A program made the position numbers and the translations under genes. From Halopseudomonas xiamenensis (GTDB lineage Bacteria; Pseudomonadota; Gammaproteobacteria; Pseudomonadales; Pseudomonadaceae), in assembly GCF_014219065.1 (NCBI RefSeq), contig NZ_JACLGO010000022.1, forward strand, positions 1-64,000: a stretch of 64,000 nucleotides of DNA, in the 5' to 3' direction. Under the pieces are notes generated by a model, which was not told where the DNA came from, did no database searches, and was given only the letters and a program-made list of their open reading frames with translations. Below, one piece after another: positions 59,784 through 64,000 of this stretch (the first letter of the stretch is position 1; every line of letters begins with the position of its first letter).

Positions 59784-59893
59784 CAGGGGTGTCAGGAACG
59801 GCACTGCAGAACCGTCTGCGGCCAGGGACGGCCGTAGACGAGCGCCATGGATGGCGGGGTGCGCGTTCTGCAGTGCCGTTCCTGACACCCCTG
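59784..59893. repeat. Variable-arm two-hairpin element, copy C
   Basis: Reverse orientation. Core 59809-59868 differs from copy A at one base, which turns an A-T pair at the tip of the long hairpin into G-T. The arms are a perfect 25-bp inverted repeat starting CAGGGGTGTCAGGAACGG, unrelated to those of A and B. Confidence 0.9.
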
Positions 59894-59971
59894 CCTCCCC
59901 GGTCTAGCCAAGCCCTGCTCCAACATTGCCCGCTAGCCCGACAGCCACCATCACACTGCCCCCGCCATCCG

Positions 59972-59979
59972 TGTATAAT
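59972..59979 (+). promoter_or_regulatory. Extended -10 of the miaB promoter
   Basis: TGTATAAT; a weak -35 (TCACAC) lies 17 bp upstream. Confidence 0.5.
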
Positions 59980-60016
59980 CGCCGTTTTTCTCCACGAGTC
60001 ACCCACACAGATCCCC

Positions 60017-61357
60017 ATGGCAAAGAAACTTTTTATCCAGACCCACGGCTGCCAGATGAACGAGTACGACAGCTCGCGCATGGCGGACCTGCTTGGCGAA
60101 TATCAGGCAATGGAGCTGACCGACCGCCCCGACGAGGCTGACGTGATCCTGCTCAATACCTGCTCGATTCGCGAGAAGGCCCAGGAAAAGGTGTTTTCCG
60201 AGCTGGGGCGCTGGCGTCCGTTGAAGGAGAAGAATCCCGACCTGATCATCGGCGTCGGCGGCTGCGTGGCCAGCCAGGAAGGCACCGCGATCCGGGATCG
60301 CGCCTCCTATGTCGACGTGGTGTTCGGCCCGCAGACCCTGCACCGCCTGCCGGAGATGATCAACGCTGCGCGCAGCACCGGCACCGCCCAGGTCGACGTC
60401 TCCTTCCCCGAGATCGAGAAGTTCGACCGCCTGCCCGAACCCCGGGTAGATGGCCCGACCGCCTATGTCTCGGTGATGGAAGGCTGCAGCAAGTACTGCA
60501 GCTTCTGCGTGGTGCCCTACACCCGCGGCGAGGAAGTCAGCCGCCCGTTCGACGACGTCCTGGCCGAATGCGTGCACCTGGCCGAGAACGGCGTGCGCGA
60601 GATCACCCTGCTGGGGCAGAACGTCAACGGCTACCGCGGCGAGACCCATGATGGCGGCATCGCCGACCTGGCCGACCTCATCCGGGTAATCGCGGAGATC
60701 GACGGCATCGACCGCATCCGCTACACCACCTCGCACCCGCTGGAGTTCTCCGACAGCCTGATCCGCGCCCACGCCGAAGTACCGGAACTGGTCAAGTACC
60801 TGCACCTGCCGGTACAGTCTGGCTCCGACCGGGTACTGGCCGGGATGAAGCGCAACCACACGGCGCTGGAGTACAAGTCGCGGGTGCGCAAGCTCAAGGC
60901 GGCGGTGCCGGACATCATCCTCAGTTCGGACTTCATCGTCGGCTTCCCCGGCGAGACCGACCGCGACTTCGAGCAGACCATGAAACTGGTGGAGGAGATC
61001 GGCTTCGACTTCTCCTACTCCTTCGTCTACAGCGCACGCCCCGGCACACCCGCCTCAGACCTGCCCGACGACACGCCCATGGAAGTCAAGAAGCAGCGCC
61101 TGCAGATTCTCCAGGCACGCCTCAACCAGCAGGGCTTCGAGAACAGCCGGCGCATGGTCGGCAGCGCCCAGCGTATCCTGGTGACCGACTACTCGAAAAA
61201 GGACCCCGGCATGCTCCAGGGCCGTACCGAACACAACCGTATCGTCAACTTCCGCTGCGACAACCCGCGGCTGATCGGCCAGTTCGTCGACGTACACATC
61301 GACGAGGCCCTGCCCCACTCCCTGCGTGGCAGCCTGTTGACCGCCACAGTGCATTGA
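60017..61357 (+). CDS. miaB: tRNA-2-methylthio-N6-dimethylallyladenosine synthase
   Basis: A 446-residue radical-SAM methylthiotransferase. The N-terminal cluster ligands are Cys in [15 protein letters not shown] and GGCVASQ; the radical-SAM cluster is CSKYCSFC; a C-terminal TRAM domain follows ([27 protein letters not shown]). It adds a methylthio group to i6A37 of tRNA. Starts the conserved miaB-phoH-ybeY-corC-lnt run. Confidence 0.96.
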   Translation: MAKKLFIQTHGCQMNEYDSSRMADLLGEYQAMELTDRPDEADVILLNTCSIREKAQEKVFSELGRWRPLKEKNPDLIIGVGGCVASQEGTAIRDRASYVDVVFGPQTLHRLPEMINAARSTGTAQVDVSFPEIEKFDRLPEPRVDGPTAYVSVMEGCSKYCSFCVVPYTRGEEVSRPFDDVLAECVHLAENGVREITLLGQNVNGYRGETHDGGIADLADLIRVIAEIDGIDRIRYTTSHPLEFSDSLIRAHAEVPELVKYLHLPVQSGSDRVLAGMKRNHTALEYKSRVRKLKAAVPDIILSSDFIVGFPGETDRDFEQTMKLVEEIGFDFSYSFVYSARPGTPASDLPDDTPMEVKKQRLQILQARLNQQGFENSRRMVGSAQRILVTDYSKKDPGMLQGRTEHNRIVNFRCDNPRLIGQFVDVHIDEALPHSLRGSLLTATVH

Positions 61358-61397
61358 GGCCGCCGCCCCAGCTCGGGGCGCCGGCGCACCACCCGCT

Positions 61398-61425
61398 TTG
61401 CATCGCCCGCGTTGCGCGCTATGCT
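61398..61425 (+). promoter_or_regulatory. Candidate phoH promoter
   Basis: TTGCAT and TATGCT with a 16-bp spacer, 40 bp upstream of the TTG start. Confidence 0.45.
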
Positions 61426-61464
61426 GTGTTTTCCTGACTGCCATATGGCCACCTACAGACCAAT

Positions 61465-62473
<1,009 letters not shown>

Positions 62474-62484
<11 letters not shown>

Positions 62485-62932
62485 GGTAGACATACAAAGG
62501 GCGACCGACGCCCCCGATCAACCCGATGACGACAGCCTGCTACGCTGGGCCGCCCTGGCCCTGCGTGACAAACCCGAGCATGAACTGACCATCCGCCTGG
62601 TCGACGCCGAGGAAAGCCAGGCGCTGAACAGCGAATACCGGCACAAGGACTACCCGACCAACGTACTGTCCTTCCCCGCCGACCTGCCCCCCGAACTGAA
62701 CATCCCGCTGCTCGGCGACCTGGTCATCTGCGTCCCGGTGGTCAACCGCGAAGCCGCCGAACAGGGCAAGCCGCGCGAGGCGCACTGGGCGCACATGGTC
62801 ATCCATGGCTGCCTGCACCTGCTCGGCCATGACCATATCGAGGATGCCGAGGCCGAGGCCATGGAGCAGCTGGAGCGCGAGCTGCTGGCCGAGCTGGGTA
62901 TCGCCGACCCCTATCTTGAATCCGACGAGTGA
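62474..62932 (+). CDS. ybeY: Endoribonuclease YbeY
   Basis: A 152-residue zinc protein with [11 protein letters not shown] (three metal His) near residue 112 and NVLSFP upstream. Acts in 16S rRNA 3'-end maturation and ribosome quality control. Its stop overlaps the corC start. Confidence 0.96.
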
Positions 62933-63786
62933 TGAGTAACACTGCCATGAGCGAAGATCGACCAAGCAGCGGCCCCAAGACCTGGCTGGAGAAACTGGTC
63001 CAGCCGTTCGCCCACGAGCCACGCAATCGCCAGGAACTGCTCGAACTGCTGCGCGACGCCCAACGCAACGAGGTACTCGACCTCGAAGCGCTGACCATCA
63101 TCGAGGGCGCGATGCAGGTCGCCGACATGCAGGTGCGCGACATCATGATCCCGCGCTCGCAGATGATCACCATCAAAGCCAGCCAGAAGCCCCGCGAGTT
63201 CCTGCCGTCGCTGATCGAGGAAGGCCACTCGCGGTTCCCGGTGATCGGCGAGAGCATCGATGACGTGCTCGGCATCCTGCTGGCCAAGGACCTGTTGCCG
63301 CTGCTGCTGGCAGAGGGTACCGAGCGCTTCAATATCAAGGATGTGCTGCGCCCGGCCACCTGCGTGCCCGAGTCCAAGCGGCTCAACGTGCTGCTCAAGG
63401 AGTTCCGCTCGACGCACAACCACATGGCCATCGTCATCGACGAGTACGGCGGCGTGTCGGGGCTGATCACCATCGAGGACGTGCTGGAGCAGATCGTCGG
63501 CGATATCGAGGACGAGCACGACATCGATGACGAGGACTACATCAAGTCGCTGCCCTCCGGCGACTTCCTGGTCAAGGGCCTGACGCCGATCGAGGAGTTC
63601 AACGAGCACTTCGATACCGAGTTCTCCGACGAAGAGTTCGATACCTTCGGCGGCCTGGTGATGAATGCCTTCGGCCATCTGCCCAAACGCAACGAGATCG
63701 TCGAACTGGACGGCTTCCGCGTACGTATCCTCAACTCCGACAGCCGCCGCGTGCACCTGCTGCGAGTGACCCTGATCCAGCCCTGA
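62932..63786 (+). CDS. corC: CorC/HlyC-family CBS-domain protein
   Basis: A 284-residue cytoplasmic protein: two CBS domains (VRDIMIPRSQMITIKASQKP, LRPATCVPESKRLNVLLKEF) and a C-terminal CorC/HlyC domain (DTEFSDEEFDTFGGLVMNAFGHLPKRNE). Lacks the DUF21 membrane domain of larger relatives. Associated with Mg/Co transport. GTG at 62929 or ATG at 62947 are other starts. Confidence 0.93.
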   Translation: MSNTAMSEDRPSSGPKTWLEKLVQPFAHEPRNRQELLELLRDAQRNEVLDLEALTIIEGAMQVADMQVRDIMIPRSQMITIKASQKPREFLPSLIEEGHSRFPVIGESIDDVLGILLAKDLLPLLLAEGTERFNIKDVLRPATCVPESKRLNVLLKEFRSTHNHMAIVIDEYGGVSGLITIEDVLEQIVGDIEDEHDIDDEDYIKSLPSGDFLVKGLTPIEEFNEHFDTEFSDEEFDTFGGLVMNAFGHLPKRNEIVELDGFRVRILNSDSRRVHLLRVTLIQP

Positions 63787-63801
63787 CCAGCAAGGATGTC
63801 C

Positions 63802-64000
63802 ATGGCTCTGCCCCACAAGCTGTTGCAATGGTTGCGCGGTCCCGGCTGGCCCGGGCATCTGCTGGCGCTGTGCGCCGGTGCGCTGACCACCCTGTCCTTC
63901 ACCCCCTTCGATCTCTGGCCGCTGGGCCTGCTCTCGGCCGCCCTGCTGTACCAGGGGCTGCACGACCTGAATCCCCGGCAGGCAGCTTGGCGCGGCTGGT
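63802..64000 (+). CDS. lnt: Apolipoprotein N-acyltransferase, 5' part (cut by window end)
   Basis: Only the first 66 residues are present: a short basic start, then the first helices (HLLALCAGALTTLSFTPFDLWPLGLLSAALLY) with the LSFxPF-W-L pattern of Lnt. The position after corC is the usual one. AAGGA precedes the ATG. The enzyme adds the third acyl chain to lipoproteins; catalytic residues lie beyond the window. Confidence 0.9.
   Translation, partial: MALPHKLLQWLRGPGWPGHLLALCAGALTTLSFTPFDLWPLGLLSAALLYQGLHDLNPRQAAWRGW

Larger units (their letters stand above)
59660..60016. repeat. Gap with variable-arm element copy C and miaB promoter
   Basis: Copy C occupies 59784-59893. TGTATAAT at 59972-59979 is a good extended -10 about 40 bp before the miaB start. 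No gene. Confidence 0.6.

Overview
This window looks like chromosomal DNA from a gamma-proteobacterium of the Pseudomonas / Halopseudomonas lineage. It is GC-rich with tightly packed genes. The lineage signs are tandem OprD-type porins, a six-cistron Mrp/Pha antiporter with fused A and B subunits, the thiD-thiE-hemL run, the miaB-phoH(ybeZ)-ybeY-corC-lnt run, and a Pseudomonas-style organosulfur region (sfnB, lsfA, ssuEADCBF, and an oscA-type gene beside sbp). The species assignment is inference; no rRNA gene is present to settle it.

Layout. 0.2-1.5 kb: an orphan lipoprotein and an OmpA-domain lipoprotein. 1.85-7.6 kb (minus): phaAB-C-D-E-F-G cation/proton antiporter operon. 7.7-14 kb: SlyB-like lipoprotein, small membrane protein, PlsC-type acyltransferase, CPXCG zinc-finger-like protein overlapping a SRAP paralogue that has lost its catalytic residues, a chemoreceptor, and an M48 lipoprotein protease. 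14.3-17.5 kb: two OprD-family porins flanking a YkvA-type protein. 17.8-29.4 kb: an organosulfur region with an alpha/beta hydrolase, a truncated SfnR-type sigma-54 activator, an SfnB-type flavin oxidoreductase, a stand-alone sulfonate-binding protein, 1-Cys peroxiredoxin LsfA, a complete ABC importer, and the ssuEADCBF operon. 29.6-40.6 kb: bacterial eRF1-like protein, serine O-acetyltransferase, class II glutamine amidotransferase, AFG1/ZapE ATPase, YghU glutathione transferase, the sulfate importer sbp-cysTWA with an oscA-like gene, and a TMEM165/GDT1-type Mn exporter behind a yybP-ykoY riboswitch. 40.8-50.1 kb: rsmC, hrpB, lipoprotein, fieF-type CDF transporter, Lrp/AsnC regulator, DUF2788 protein, AidB-like acyl-CoA dehydrogenase, rluE. 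50.2-55.4 kb: RND efflux pair with a divergent TetR regulator and a 38-bp palindromic operator. 55.7-64 kb: thiDE, hemL, Sel1-repeat protein, DUF1820 protein, miaB, phoH, ybeY, corC, and the 5' end of lnt.

The sulfur genes form a pathway. Sulfate enters through Sbp-CysTWA. Sulfonates or sulfate esters enter through three binding proteins and two permease/ATPase pairs. FMNH2 from SsuE feeds SsuD (and perhaps SfnB) to release sulfite. LsfA handles peroxides made under sulfur limitation, and the serine acetyltransferase supplies O-acetylserine, both the cysteine precursor and the CysB co-inducer signal. Two of the sulfur promoters share a near-identical 16-mer.

The most unusual non-coding feature is a three-copy element at 49, 55 and 59.8 kb. 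A 60-bp core, almost invariant and folding into two hairpins, is bracketed in each copy by different but self-complementary arms of 22-26 bp. Several other palindromic repeat families fill most gaps between genes. One 83-bp family is embedded in degenerate tandem copies of its own end.
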